From Bacillota bacterium (GTDB lineage: Bacteria > Bacillota > Clostridia > Christensenellales > Aristaeellaceae): a DNA stretch of 15,742 nt. The stretch is from positions 1 through 15,742 of the forward strand of contig JAEYCB010000072.1 of the NCBI GenBank assembly GCA_023404345.1. Direction: 5' to 3'. Shown in pieces: positions 1-7,730 of this stretch. The notes under the pieces were generated by a model that saw only the letters and a program-made list of their open reading frames with translations, had not been told where the DNA came from and searched no databases. The position numbers were made by a program, and so were the translations under genes. Each line of letters begins with the position of its first letter. Within the stretch, counting starts at the first letter, position 1.

Positions 1-247
1 GTTCCTAGTACGAGAGGACCGGAATGGACGCACCACTGGTGCAACTGTTGTCGTGCCAACGGCATAGCAGGGAAGCGAAGTGCGGATGGGATAAACGCTG
101 AAGGCATCTAAGCGTGAAGCCCACCTCGAGAATAAGATTCCAGGCAGCAATGCGAGAGACCCCTGGAAGACTACCAGGTGATAGGTCGTCGGTGGAAGCG
201 CAGTAATGTGTGTAGCTTGACGATACTAATCGGTCGATAGCTTGATT
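1..247 (+). rRNA. 23S ribosomal RNA, 3' end (partial)
   Basis: The window opens inside domain VI of 23S rRNA. The sarcin-ricin loop AGTACGAGAGGACC is at positions 7-20, the site where elongation factors touch the large subunit. The sequence then follows the conserved course of the 3' domain and ends in the helix strand with the TACTAATCGGTCGA motif near 224-238. The 5' part of the gene lies left of the window. The exact 3' end is estimated from the usual distance beyond that motif and may be off by a few bases. Confidence 0.97.
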
Positions 248-350
248 TAGTCGATCCAAGACCAAGAGAAGAAATGATGAAAGATCTCGTCAGAAAGACT
301 CATATGCAGTTGTCAGGGTGCAGAGGCGCCCGATAAAGAAGTTCGCCCTT

Positions 351-466
<116 letters not shown>

Positions 467-474
467 TCCCCTTT

Positions 475-504
475 CCCCGCTTGTGCAAGCAAGCGGGGCT
501 TTTT
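475..504 (+). terminator. Rho-independent terminator of the rRNA operon
   Basis: A perfect 9-bp stem, CCCCGCTTG at 475-483 and CAAGCGGGG at 490-498, closes a 6-nt loop and is followed by CTTTTTT. It lies 8 nt after the 5S rRNA end, where an rRNA operon terminator is expected. Confidence 0.93.
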
Positions 505-514
505 GTATATCTGT

Positions 515-553
515 ATAAAAGCCCGTGCTATCCTATTCGGAAGCAGCACGGGC
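515..553 (-). terminator. Terminator of the leftward SH3-domain gene
   Basis: Inverted repeat GCCCGTGCT (521-529) and AGCACGGGC (545-553). Read on the minus strand, the 9-bp stem is followed by TTTTATA. It lies 14 nt beyond the stop codon of the leftward gene, so the rRNA operon and this gene end tail to tail with separate terminators. Confidence 0.85.
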
Positions 554-566
554 ACTTGCGTTACGT

Positions 567-1151
567 TTATTGATATAAGTTCGGGCAGTCAATGGCATCC
601 AATGGTACCCAGACACGGTAACTTTGCTTCGTGGTCGTCCATTCCACCTGTGCCCACTCGTTTTCCAATCGCAGGAATGATACCTTCTGTCCTTTATCCA
701 TGGTCAGCTTGTCATAAACGGCGTATTCTTCACCGGGACCATAGCGCGCGGGCACAGTACGCAGGGCTTTGGCGTCAAAGTACCAGGGTAGAGCGTAGAA
801 GATTTCGCTCTCATCGTCGCATTTAAAGCGCTTGAGACCCGTATAGGCGCGCATCAGCTCACCGCGCCAGGTAAATTCGCACTCCACCCAGCAAACACCG
901 TTTTCATCCTCCTCGCGTGTGAGCACGGTCACGTATTCTCCACGCAAGTCATAGGTTCCGGTATCGCGATATTTGGTGCCTGGTCCGTTTCGAGTGGATA
1001 GCTTGTCGGTGGCCTGTAGAAGCACACTTTCGCCGTCATAGCCGGAAGCAAGAGCGCTTGTAGTACGGAGAAATGTCAAGTGGGCAGTACACGAGGCGAA
1101 CAGCGCCAGTACAGCCAATAGCCATAGAAAACGAGAAATTCGATTCTTCAT
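567..1151 (-). CDS. Secreted protein with two SH3b-like domains, probable lipoprotein
   Basis: The 194-residue product begins with a basic N-terminus, a hydrophobic stretch (residues 8-20) and FASC, an atypical lipobox with Cys21. Cleavage by signal peptidase I after residues 34-36 is an alternative. Two bacterial SH3-like segments follow at about 46-108 and 125-187. Both open with the family pattern of a short strand, then N/Y-G-P-G and a Y (LSTRNGPGTKY; ARYGPGEEY) and end in a W-x-x-V/W strand. Such domains usually bind peptidoglycan or mediate contacts on the outer face of the membrane. No catalytic domain is visible. The start is supported by AGGAGG 8 nt upstream and by a promoter match behind it. 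The gene is divergent from an ECF sigma-factor operon, so a role in envelope sensing or repair is inferred, not shown. Confidence 0.82.
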   Translation of the reverse strand: MKNRISRFLWLLAVLALFASCTAHLTFLRTTSALASGYDGESVLLQATDKLSTRNGPGTKYRDTGTYDLRGEYVTVLTREEDENGVCWVECEFTWRGELMRAYTGLKRFKCDDESEIFYALPWYFDAKALRTVPARYGPGEEYAVYDKLTMDKGQKVSFLRLENEWAQVEWTTTKQSYRVWVPLDAIDCPNLYQ

Positions 1152-1174
1152 GGAATCAACCTCCTCTTATGCGC

Positions 1175-1204
1175 ATGATAACATGGATTGTTGTGAAATG
1201 TAAA
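1175..1204 (-). promoter_or_regulatory. Promoter of the SH3-domain gene
   Basis: On the minus strand, TTTACA (1199-1204) and TATCAT (1175-1180) are separated by 18 nt. Each box differs from the sigma-A consensus at one position. The transcript would start near 1168, just ahead of the AGGAGG site at 1160-1165. The -35 box lies inside the TTACATTT element that is repeated in the opposite orientation in front of the divergent sigma-factor gene. Confidence 0.6.
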
Positions 1205-1242
1205 TATTTTCCCACTTGATTGTTGCCATATTTTTTGCAGGG

Positions 1243-1275
1243 TGTTACATTTTTCGTGTCCAATTCCTCTATATA
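1243..1275 (+). promoter_or_regulatory. Candidate ECF-type autoregulatory promoter of the sigma operon
   Basis: TGTTACA (1243-1249) is followed after 17 nt by CTCTATATA (1267-1275), about 30 nt before the start codon. It is a poor sigma-A promoter, since no TTGACA/TATAAT pair fits. The arrangement resembles the self-recognised promoters often found directly ahead of ECF sigma genes. The assignment is by pattern only. Confidence 0.42.
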
Positions 1276-1305
1276 GATGAAAACAGAGGGAAACGGGGTG
1301 TGACC

Positions 1306-1788
1306 ATGAATGCCGATGACCTCGGAAACCATATATGGGAGCTGCGTACAGCGCTTTTGCGCCTGGCTTGTGCCGTGCTGCGAAATCCTCAGGATGCGGA
1401 GGATGCAGTATCTCAGGCAGTAGTGCGAGCGTTTGAGCGCCTTGACACCTTGCGTGATGATGCGGCGGTTCGTCCCTGGTTGATGAAGATCACTATTCGT
1501 TGCTGTTATGAACGTGCTCGCCGTGCGCGTAGGGAAATGCCGTATCAGAACCTGGAGACGCTTTGTCCCCCGGTATGGTCGCAAGAGGGAGGTGCGCTTG
1601 TAGAACTGATTGCACATCTGCCTCCGGGGCAGCGCGAGGCGCTTGTCCTGTACTATTATGAAGGATTCTCAGTTGGGGATATATCGTATACGCTAGGGGT
1701 CCCCCGTCCTACGATATCCATGCGTTTGTTGCGCGGCCGAAATCGTCTGCGCGAGCTGATCGAGCAGGAAAGGAGTGCTTCGTTATGA
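1306..1788 (+). CDS. ECF-type (sigma-70 family) RNA polymerase sigma factor
   Basis: This 160-residue protein has the two-domain ECF layout. Sigma region 2 spans about residues 12-75 and includes NPQDAEDAVSQAVVRAFERL (27-46) and the aromatic/basic DNA-melting stretch around RPWLMKITIRCCYERARR. A short linker leads to region 4 (about 100-152), with LPPGQREALVLYYYEGFSV and a helix-turn-helix (VGDISYTLGVPRPTISMRL). It would direct core polymerase to a small set of promoters. The ATG at 1306 was chosen because the longer upstream frame lacks sigma homology and G-rich Shine-Dalgarno sequence lies just before 1306. Its stop overlaps the next start as ATGA, so translation is probably coupled to the membrane protein downstream, the usual sigma/anti-sigma arrangement. 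The ECF subgroup is not assigned. Confidence 0.93.
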   Translation: MNADDLGNHIWELRTALLRLACAVLRNPQDAEDAVSQAVVRAFERLDTLRDDAAVRPWLMKITIRCCYERARRARREMPYQNLETLCPPVWSQEGGALVELIAHLPPGQREALVLYYYEGFSVGDISYTLGVPRPTISMRLLRGRNRLRELIEQERSASL

Positions 1789-2858
1789 AGAATGCAGAGT
1801 TTGATCGTGAACTGCGCCGCCGGGCACAGGAAGAAACTTTTGATACCTCTCTGGCGGCGGATGATCGGGTGGCTCGCGCCATATGCGAAGGGCGATGCTC
1901 CATGAAGAAGCAAGGGCATGCTAGGCGGAATTCTGGTATGCGGTTTGTCCCTGCGGTGGTCGTAACGGCAGTATGCCTGGGAGTTGTGGTGTTGTGGACT
2001 GCACGCCCACCGGTAGACCGCTTGCAAAATGATCCCTTTTTGGAAGCAGCCACTGCGCCCGCGACTTTTGAAACGATTCTGCCTCTTGCCTCCGGTGCGG
2101 CAGCTGAGCCCGGGTCTGCTCTGGCTCCCTCCGGCGAAGCCAACGCAAAGTTGGAGGGGGGCGCCTGGCGGGTAGAGGCGCGCTTTTTCAATGACACGCA
2201 GGATATTTGGCTGGTTAGCTGGACGGTGGACACGGCAGGTGACGTGTTGGAACCGCCGGATACTTTGATATGGCTGGAGCCGGGAGCATCCTGCTACGAT
2301 TGCGCCGTCTGGACTGGCGATGCCATGGCACAGCCATCCGCATGGCGGTATACATCTTACCGTGTGACAGCGGATGTATTGCACTGGATGGATGGTGAGT
2401 GGCTACGTCCTGGTGAAACGGGATACGCGGCGCAGCAGGATCTTATTACCGATGCGTACGAAAACGGTGCGCTGGTCATGGCCCCCGGCGACTGGGAAAA
2501 CGGTATGGCTGGCGAGATGGCACTTGTCCTGCCAGACGCGATGGGAAACGTTTCTGCGCTGGACACGTACCTGGCAGCCGGGTTGATCGTGGAGGAGAGC
2601 GGTGGAACCGAGGGGATACAAATAAAGGATGGGGCCGCGACGCCTGTGGCCCACTTGGCCCCCACGTCTGTGCCGGACAAACCTGAAGGCGCCGTGTCCG
2701 CGCATTCGTTCACACCTATACTGAACACGGATGCAACCGTACAAACCATCGCTACACCGGTTCCCCCTGCAGGACCGCCCCTCACCCCCACGCCTGTTCG
2801 GACTCCGCACGTCACCCCGACTGCGACTGCTTTTGTGCCGGGGGTGGGGAGCCCATGA
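1785..2858 (+). CDS. Single-pass membrane protein, probable anti-sigma factor or sensor
   Basis: A 357-residue protein with a charged cytoplasmic N-terminus (1-50), one transmembrane helix (about 53-72) and a large outer part, so the topology is N-in/C-out. The outer part has a beta-rich segment (about 122-205, alternating hydrophobic strands and an LEPGAS turn), a second globular stretch (about 210-285), and a Pro/Thr/Ala-rich tail (about 287-357) like wall-spanning linkers. A CxxC pair lies in the outer domain (Cys170, Cys173) and a CxxxC at Cys34/Cys38 inside. The classical HxxxCxxC zinc anti-sigma motif is absent. Position is the main evidence for function: it overlaps the ECF sigma gene by 4 nt, has AAAGGAG 9 nt before its ATG, and overlaps the DUF3048 gene. 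The outer domain is not recognised; anti-sigma activity is inferred. Confidence 0.75.
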   Translation: MKNAEFDRELRRRAQEETFDTSLAADDRVARAICEGRCSMKKQGHARRNSGMRFVPAVVVTAVCLGVVVLWTARPPVDRLQNDPFLEAATAPATFETILPLASGAAAEPGSALAPSGEANAKLEGGAWRVEARFFNDTQDIWLVSWTVDTAGDVLEPPDTLIWLEPGASCYDCAVWTGDAMAQPSAWRYTSYRVTADVLHWMDGEWLRPGETGYAAQQDLITDAYENGALVMAPGDWENGMAGEMALVLPDAMGNVSALDTYLAAGLIVEESGGTEGIQIKDGAATPVAHLAPTSVPDKPEGAVSAHSFTPILNTDATVQTIATPVPPAGPPLTPTPVRTPHVTPTATAFVPGVGSP

Positions 2859-3964
2859 ACGTCCGCGTTCTTCAACAGCGATTCGGCGGCGCTTGTATCT
2901 GTCGTTTCACCATCCTTTTGGCTGCACTTCTGTGCATGGCTGCGTCCGCCTGCGCTAAGATTAGCCCCACAACGGGATGCGAGGTGCCGCCTGGCCGCTT
3001 TCTGCCAGTCTTGGTGAGTGTGGGGCATGAGTATGGGACTGCGCGCGTAAACGGAAAAACTGTGAAAGTTGCGGGTGCAGGAAAGATTGCTCTCTGGGGC
3101 GTGCAACAAGCAGATATCGTCTATGAGAGCCTTTTGTACCGCGACGAAAAAAAGGACGCGGCTTCCACGCGCCTGACGCTGCTGTTCAGCGATGCGCTGA
3201 TTCGCGGCGAGGCGGTAAACTGCGGCCCTGTGCGCTCGCTGCGAGAGGTATCGGTCTCCCTGCGCGAGGAGTGGCAGGGCGAGCTGGTCTTTGGATCGCC
3301 CATGGGGGGCGGCCGTTTGGGCGAGGCCGCTGAGCGGCTGAAGCTGGATTCCTCAACGGCATTCGACATTGTGGATATCAGGCGGGATGGCATGGGCGGC
3401 CGCCTTCAGGGGGTGAAGGCCCCTTCCAACCTCAATGTGGACGTGAACGCCGTGCAGGCGTGCGTTGCGGCGGACTCCGTCGCACGGCCCTTCGCCTTTT
3501 CGCACGATGAGGCGAGGACAAACGTGCATGACACAGACGATGCAGCCAGCGTTCCGGCGTTTACCCTCGACTGGGGCGACGCACGCTATCTGGCCTGCTT
3601 CATCTGGGATGAAGCAGCGGGCGGCTATCTGCGCGAAGTTGCGGGCTGGCCTTTCGCCTGCTACCCGACAGCCGATGCGCGCATGGACGGGGAAGAGGAT
3701 GCCATGGTGCGCCCGGTCTTTTCCAATGTAATCGTGCAATGGGTGACGTATGATGCTCTGAGTCCGACTTTGCAAAATCCGTCACTAGTGGGAGAAGGAA
3801 AGGCAGACCTGTTCATGGGTGGGCGACACGTAAGCGGCACATGGGCGCGTGAAGGTCAGCAGATGCGCACGGTGTACCGCGACACCTCAGGCCGGGAGAT
3901 TCTTCTTTACCCGGGAAAAACATGGATTGCACTCTTTCCTGCTAACGCGGCGCTAATTTTTTAA
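2855..3964 (+). CDS. DUF3048 (YerB-like) putative lipoprotein
   Basis: The 369-residue product has a signal sequence (hydrophobic 18-30) ending in ASAC, a tolerable lipobox with Cys33. The rest matches DUF3048, the B. subtilis YerB family. The N-terminal half has GVQQADIVYE (82-91), a short acidic/basic stretch, then a TRLTLLF strand and CGPVRSLR (123-130). The C-terminal half has GKADLF, GTWAREGQQMRTVY and the closing LLYPGKTWIALFP. The family's biochemical role is not established; members are exported and probably act at the membrane or wall. The start overlaps the previous stop as ATGA and the gene is third in the sigma operon, so it is likely a partner or target of that signalling unit. 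DUF3048 genes are usually found alone, which makes this placement notable. A hairpin with a T-run follows the stop. Confidence 0.83.
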   Translation: MNVRVLQQRFGGACICRFTILLAALLCMAASACAKISPTTGCEVPPGRFLPVLVSVGHEYGTARVNGKTVKVAGAGKIALWGVQQADIVYESLLYRDEKKDAASTRLTLLFSDALIRGEAVNCGPVRSLREVSVSLREEWQGELVFGSPMGGGRLGEAAERLKLDSSTAFDIVDIRRDGMGGRLQGVKAPSNLNVDVNAVQACVAADSVARPFAFSHDEARTNVHDTDDAASVPAFTLDWGDARYLACFIWDEAAGGYLREVAGWPFACYPTADARMDGEEDAMVRPVFSNVIVQWVTYDALSPTLQNPSLVGEGKADLFMGGRHVSGTWAREGQQMRTVYRDTSGREILLYPGKTWIALFPANAALIF

Positions 3965-3982
3965 CCCCATCAAAATATTTCT

Positions 3983-4016
3983 GAGGCGTGGAAACCCTTT
4001 CTACGCCCCATTTTTT
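3983..4016 (+). terminator. Probable terminator of the sigma/anti-sigma/DUF3048 operon
   Basis: GGCGT (3985-3989) pairs with ACGCC (4003-4007), extendable by one outer G-C pair past a mismatch, followed by CCATTTTTT. The stem is short and the loop 13 nt, so this is weaker than the other terminators here, but it sits 20 nt after the stop codon with a clean T-run. Confidence 0.6.
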
Positions 4017-4024
4017 CGTCCATA

Positions 4025-4042
4025 TTGTGAATTTTTCAACAA
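4025..4042 (+). promoter_or_regulatory. Candidate Rex (NADH/NAD+ sensing repressor) operator upstream of pckA
   Basis: TTGTGAATTTTTCAACAA is an 18-nt imperfect palindrome. It matches the general Rex consensus TTGTGAAnnnnTTCACAA at 12 of 14 defined positions, and the clostridial variant TTGTTAAnnnnTTAACAA also at 12 of 14. The site is about 130 nt before the pckA start in AT-rich DNA. Repression relieved at high NADH would link PEP carboxykinase to redox state. No convincing sigma-A promoter was located next to it. Confidence 0.5.
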
Positions 4043-4046
4043 ATTT

Positions 4047-4066
4047 ATTTTTCCAGCAGGAAAAAT
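4047..4066. repeat. Perfect 8-bp inverted repeat in the pckA upstream region
   Basis: ATTTTTCC (4047-4054), a 4-nt spacer AGCA, then GGAAAAAT (4059-4066). It follows the Rex-like site by 4 nt. It could be an operator or an RNA hairpin; no T-run follows on the + strand, so a terminator is unlikely. Confidence 0.6.
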
Positions 4067-4093
4067 AGAAAGAAGCGCGAATCTTATGAATTA

Positions 4094-4115
4094 GGGTAAC
4101 GTTGGAAGTTTACCC
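4094..4115. repeat. Inverted repeat in the pckA leader
   Basis: GGGTAA (4094-4099) and TTACCC (4110-4115) flank a 10-nt loop, about 58 nt ahead of the pckA start codon. The two half-sites lie about one and a half helical turns apart, compatible with a dimeric repressor site or a small leader hairpin. No known operator is recognised. Confidence 0.45.
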
Positions 4116-4173
4116 GGCAACACGACTACGGCACTTCGATGCCATATCAGTACCATAAAGGGAGGAACCCGCC

Positions 4174-5739
<1,566 letters not shown>

Positions 5740-5752
5740 ACCCGTTCCTTCT

Positions 5753-5782
5753 GCGCCCCGCACAAAAGTGCGGGGCGCTTTT
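5753..5782 (+). terminator. Rho-independent terminator of pckA
   Basis: A perfect 11-bp stem, GCGCCCCGCAC (5753-5763) and GTGCGGGGCGC (5768-5778), with an AAAA loop, followed by TTTT. It lies 13 nt after the pckA stop codon. Confidence 0.95.
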
Positions 5783-5928
5783 GCGTAGCAAAAAGCAAGC
5801 ATAGTGGTCTGTGCGCAAAAACTATGAAGTATGGAAATTATAATAAAAAATGTATTTTTATGGGTTTTAATTTTTCAGACTATTCTCATATGCGCTTTTC
5901 AAGGAATAAAACGTTTCTGCTTTCATGG
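5783..5928. other. AT-rich intergenic stretch upstream of the proS promoter
   Basis: About 146 nt with runs of A and T, very different from the GC-rich genes around it. A perfect TATAAT occurs at 5839-5844 but has no matching -35 box 16-18 nt upstream. The 3' part may act as an UP element for the promoter at 5929. No gene is supported here. Confidence 0.4.
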
Positions 5929-5957
5929 TTGCAAACCCTGTTAATCTGTGATAAAAT
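5929..5957 (+). promoter_or_regulatory. Sigma-A promoter of the proS T-box transcript
   Basis: TTGCAA (5929-5934), a 17-nt spacer and TAAAAT (5952-5957). Predicted transcription start is near 5964, directly ahead of the first leader hairpin of the T-box. Confidence 0.8.
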
Positions 5958-5963
5958 ACCCCC

Positions 5964-6240
5964 GTTCCCGGCATTGTGCCGGAAACGCGCGAAGAATTGC
6001 GCGCCCTATCCGCTGTGTCAAGAGAGCCGCTCCATGGGCTGCAAGGGCGGTCACGGCTCCGGCGTGCTCCCGGCTTCGTGGCCCTGTCGGCCAATCCCCG
6101 ACGGTTCGCCCCCGTTATCCGGCGCAAACAAAGGTGAAAACGCGCTCTGCCGCGTTTTAAGCCGGGTGGTACCGCGAAGGCTCCCTTCGTCCCAGCACAT
6201 GGCGTAAGCCATGGTTGGGAGCATGGGAACCTGTTTTTGT
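5964..6240 (+). promoter_or_regulatory. T-box leader (tRNA-Pro responsive) of proS
   Basis: The T-box sequence GGGTGGTACCGCG is at 6164-6176. Upstream are the Stem I distal elements AGAGAG (6021-6026) and GGCTGCAAG (6038-6046). Stem I can be built from CGAAG/CTTCG (5990-5994, 6074-6078) and GCGCGCC/GGCGTGC (5999-6005, 6061-6067). This leaves an internal loop whose 3' side is TCCCGG (6068-6073), and CCC at 6069-6071 is a proline codon, the expected specifier. Other parts are a 5' hairpin (5968-5982), a Stem II-like hairpin (6086-6102) and Stem III AAAACGCG/CGCGTTTT (6137-6158). Uncharged tRNA-Pro would stabilise the antiterminator and switch proS on. The pairing was drawn by eye; the specifier could be CCG in another register. 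Confidence 0.92.
6190..6238 (+). terminator. Conditional terminator of the proS T-box
   Basis: TCCCA (6190-6194) can pair with TGGGA at 6216-6220 or at 6224-6228, enclosing an inner CATGGC/GCCATG hairpin, before the T-run at 6234-6238. The 5' arm TCCC is also the partner of the T-box GGG in the antiterminator, as the mechanism requires. The gap of 5-13 nt between stem and T-run is longer than usual. Confidence 0.6.
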
Positions 6241-6271
6241 ATCCAGATTATTGTGAAAGGAATGGCTTGAC

Positions 6272-7720
6272 ATGGCAAAGGACAGCGAAAAAAAGCAGGG
6301 CTTTGTGGAGCACATCACCCCGCGCGATGTGGATTTCTCCCAGTGGTATACTGACGTGATTCTTAAAAGCGAGCTCGTCGACTATGCTCCCGTACGCGGC
6401 TGCATGGTGATCCGGCCTTACGGCTTCGCCATTTGGGAGCGCATCAAAGAACAGCTGGATCGCCGCTTCAAGGAAACCGGGCATGAGAACGTCTATATGC
6501 CCATGCTCATCCCTGAAAGCCTGTTGCTTAAGGAGGCAGAGCATGTGGAAGGCTTTGCGCCTGAGGTGGCGTGGGTTACCCAGGGTGGAAGCGAAAAGTT
6601 GCAGGAGCGTCTGGCCGTGCGCCCCACCAGTGAAACCATTTTCTGCGCCATGTACTCCAAGTGGGTGGGAAGCTGGCGTGATTTGCCTATGAAATATAAC
6701 CAGTGGTGCAGTGTCATGCGCTGGGAAAAGAGCACTCGCCCCTTCCTGCGTACCAGCGAATTCCTCTGGCAGGAGGGCCATACCATCCATGCCACCGCCG
6801 AGGAGGCACAGGAAGAAACCATGCAGATGCTGGAAATCTACCGCGAGGTGGCCGAGGATGAGCTGGCCATGCCCGTGCTGGTAGGTCGAAAGAGCGACAA
6901 GGAAAAGTTTGCCGGCGCACGCGCCACCTACAGCATGGAGGCCATGATGCAGGACGGCAAGGCCCTGCAGGCGGGCACCAGCCATAACTTTGGTACCAAC
7001 TTTGCCGAGGCTTACGATATCCAGTATTTAAGCAAGGAAGGCAAGCTCACCTATGTGCACGAAACGAGCTGGGGCGTGTCTACCCGCCTGATCGGCGCTA
7101 TCATCATGACCCATGGCGACGAACGCGGACTTAAGCTTCCCCCGCACATTGCGCCCATCCAGGCCGTCATCGTGCCCGTGGCTGCGCATAAGGGCGGCGT
7201 GATGGAGAAGTGTGCCGAGATCTACGAGCAGCTTAAGGCCGCTGGCATTCGTGTCAAGCTGGACGACCGTGATACTCTCTCGCCCGGTTTCAAGTTCAAT
7301 GACTGGGAGCTCAAGGGTGTGCCCGTGCGTGTGGAGATTGGCCCGCGCGATGTGGAGAACGGACAGTGCGTGGTCTTCCGCCGCGACACCTACGAAAAGC
7401 AGGCAGTGGCCCTCTCGGAGCTTGCACAGACGCTTCCCGTCCTGCTTGAGGACATCCAGAAGAATATGTATGCTCTGGCTGATTCCTTCCGCCAGACCCG
7501 CATCACCGATGTTCACAACATGGAGGAACTCACCCATGCCGTGGATGGCGGATTCGCACGCGCCATGTGGTGCGGTGACCGCGCCTGCGAGGACAAGATC
7601 AAGGAGCTGACCGCCGCCAGCAGCCGCAATATGCCCTTTGACCAGACGCCAATCGGAGATACCTGTGTGTGCTGTGGTAAAAAGGCAGACAAGCTTATCT
7701 ACTTTGCCCGTGCGTACTGA
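6272..7720 (+). CDS. proS: Prolyl-tRNA synthetase, short archaeal/eukaryotic-type
   Basis: The 482-residue class II synthetase joins proline to tRNA-Pro in the cytosol (EC 6.1.1.15). It is the short type without the bacterial editing insertion between motifs 2 and 3. RPTSETIF is at about 116-123, motif 2 MRWEKSTRPFLRTSEFLWQE near 149-168, and motif 3 GDERGLKLPPHIAP near 282-295. The anticodon-binding domain follows (about 298-400). The C-terminal domain has four cysteines as CGDRAC (near 432) and CVCCG (near 464), a likely zinc site, and ends in the typical tyrosine (FARAY). AAAGGA lies 10 nt before the ATG; an ATG at 6262 is closed after two codons. Expression should rise when uncharged tRNA-Pro accumulates, through the T-box leader. 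Such enzymes occur in many clostridia, so the archaeal-type form is not itself evidence of recent transfer. Confidence 0.97.
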   Translation: MAKDSEKKQGFVEHITPRDVDFSQWYTDVILKSELVDYAPVRGCMVIRPYGFAIWERIKEQLDRRFKETGHENVYMPMLIPESLLLKEAEHVEGFAPEVAWVTQGGSEKLQERLAVRPTSETIFCAMYSKWVGSWRDLPMKYNQWCSVMRWEKSTRPFLRTSEFLWQEGHTIHATAEEAQEETMQMLEIYREVAEDELAMPVLVGRKSDKEKFAGARATYSMEAMMQDGKALQAGTSHNFGTNFAEAYDIQYLSKEGKLTYVHETSWGVSTRLIGAIIMTHGDERGLKLPPHIAPIQAVIVPVAAHKGGVMEKCAEIYEQLKAAGIRVKLDDRDTLSPGFKFNDWELKGVPVRVEIGPRDVENGQCVVFRRDTYEKQAVALSELAQTLPVLLEDIQKNMYALADSFRQTRITDVHNMEELTHAVDGGFARAMWCGDRACEDKIKELTAASSRNMPFDQTPIGDTCVCCGKKADKLIYFARAY

Positions 7721-7730
7721 TGGGCGTATT

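Noticed and set aside
248..350. Possible tRNA in the 23S-5S spacer.
   Set aside because: No cloverleaf or TTCGA-type T-arm with an acceptor stem could be found in the spacer; only a small hairpin is present.
1216..1305. An upstream extension of the sigma-factor frame with possible earlier start codons.
   Set aside because: The extra residues have no sigma homology and cover the likely promoter; the ATG at 1306 has a G-rich site directly before it.
5839..5844. A perfect TATAAT in the AT-rich stretch after pckA.
   Set aside because: No acceptable -35 box stands at the right distance, and the promoter at 5929 explains the T-box transcript better.
5824..6207. Open frames on both strands across the proS leader.
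   Set aside because: The region is a T-box RNA with conserved non-coding motifs; the frames arise from its GC-rich helices and have no homology.
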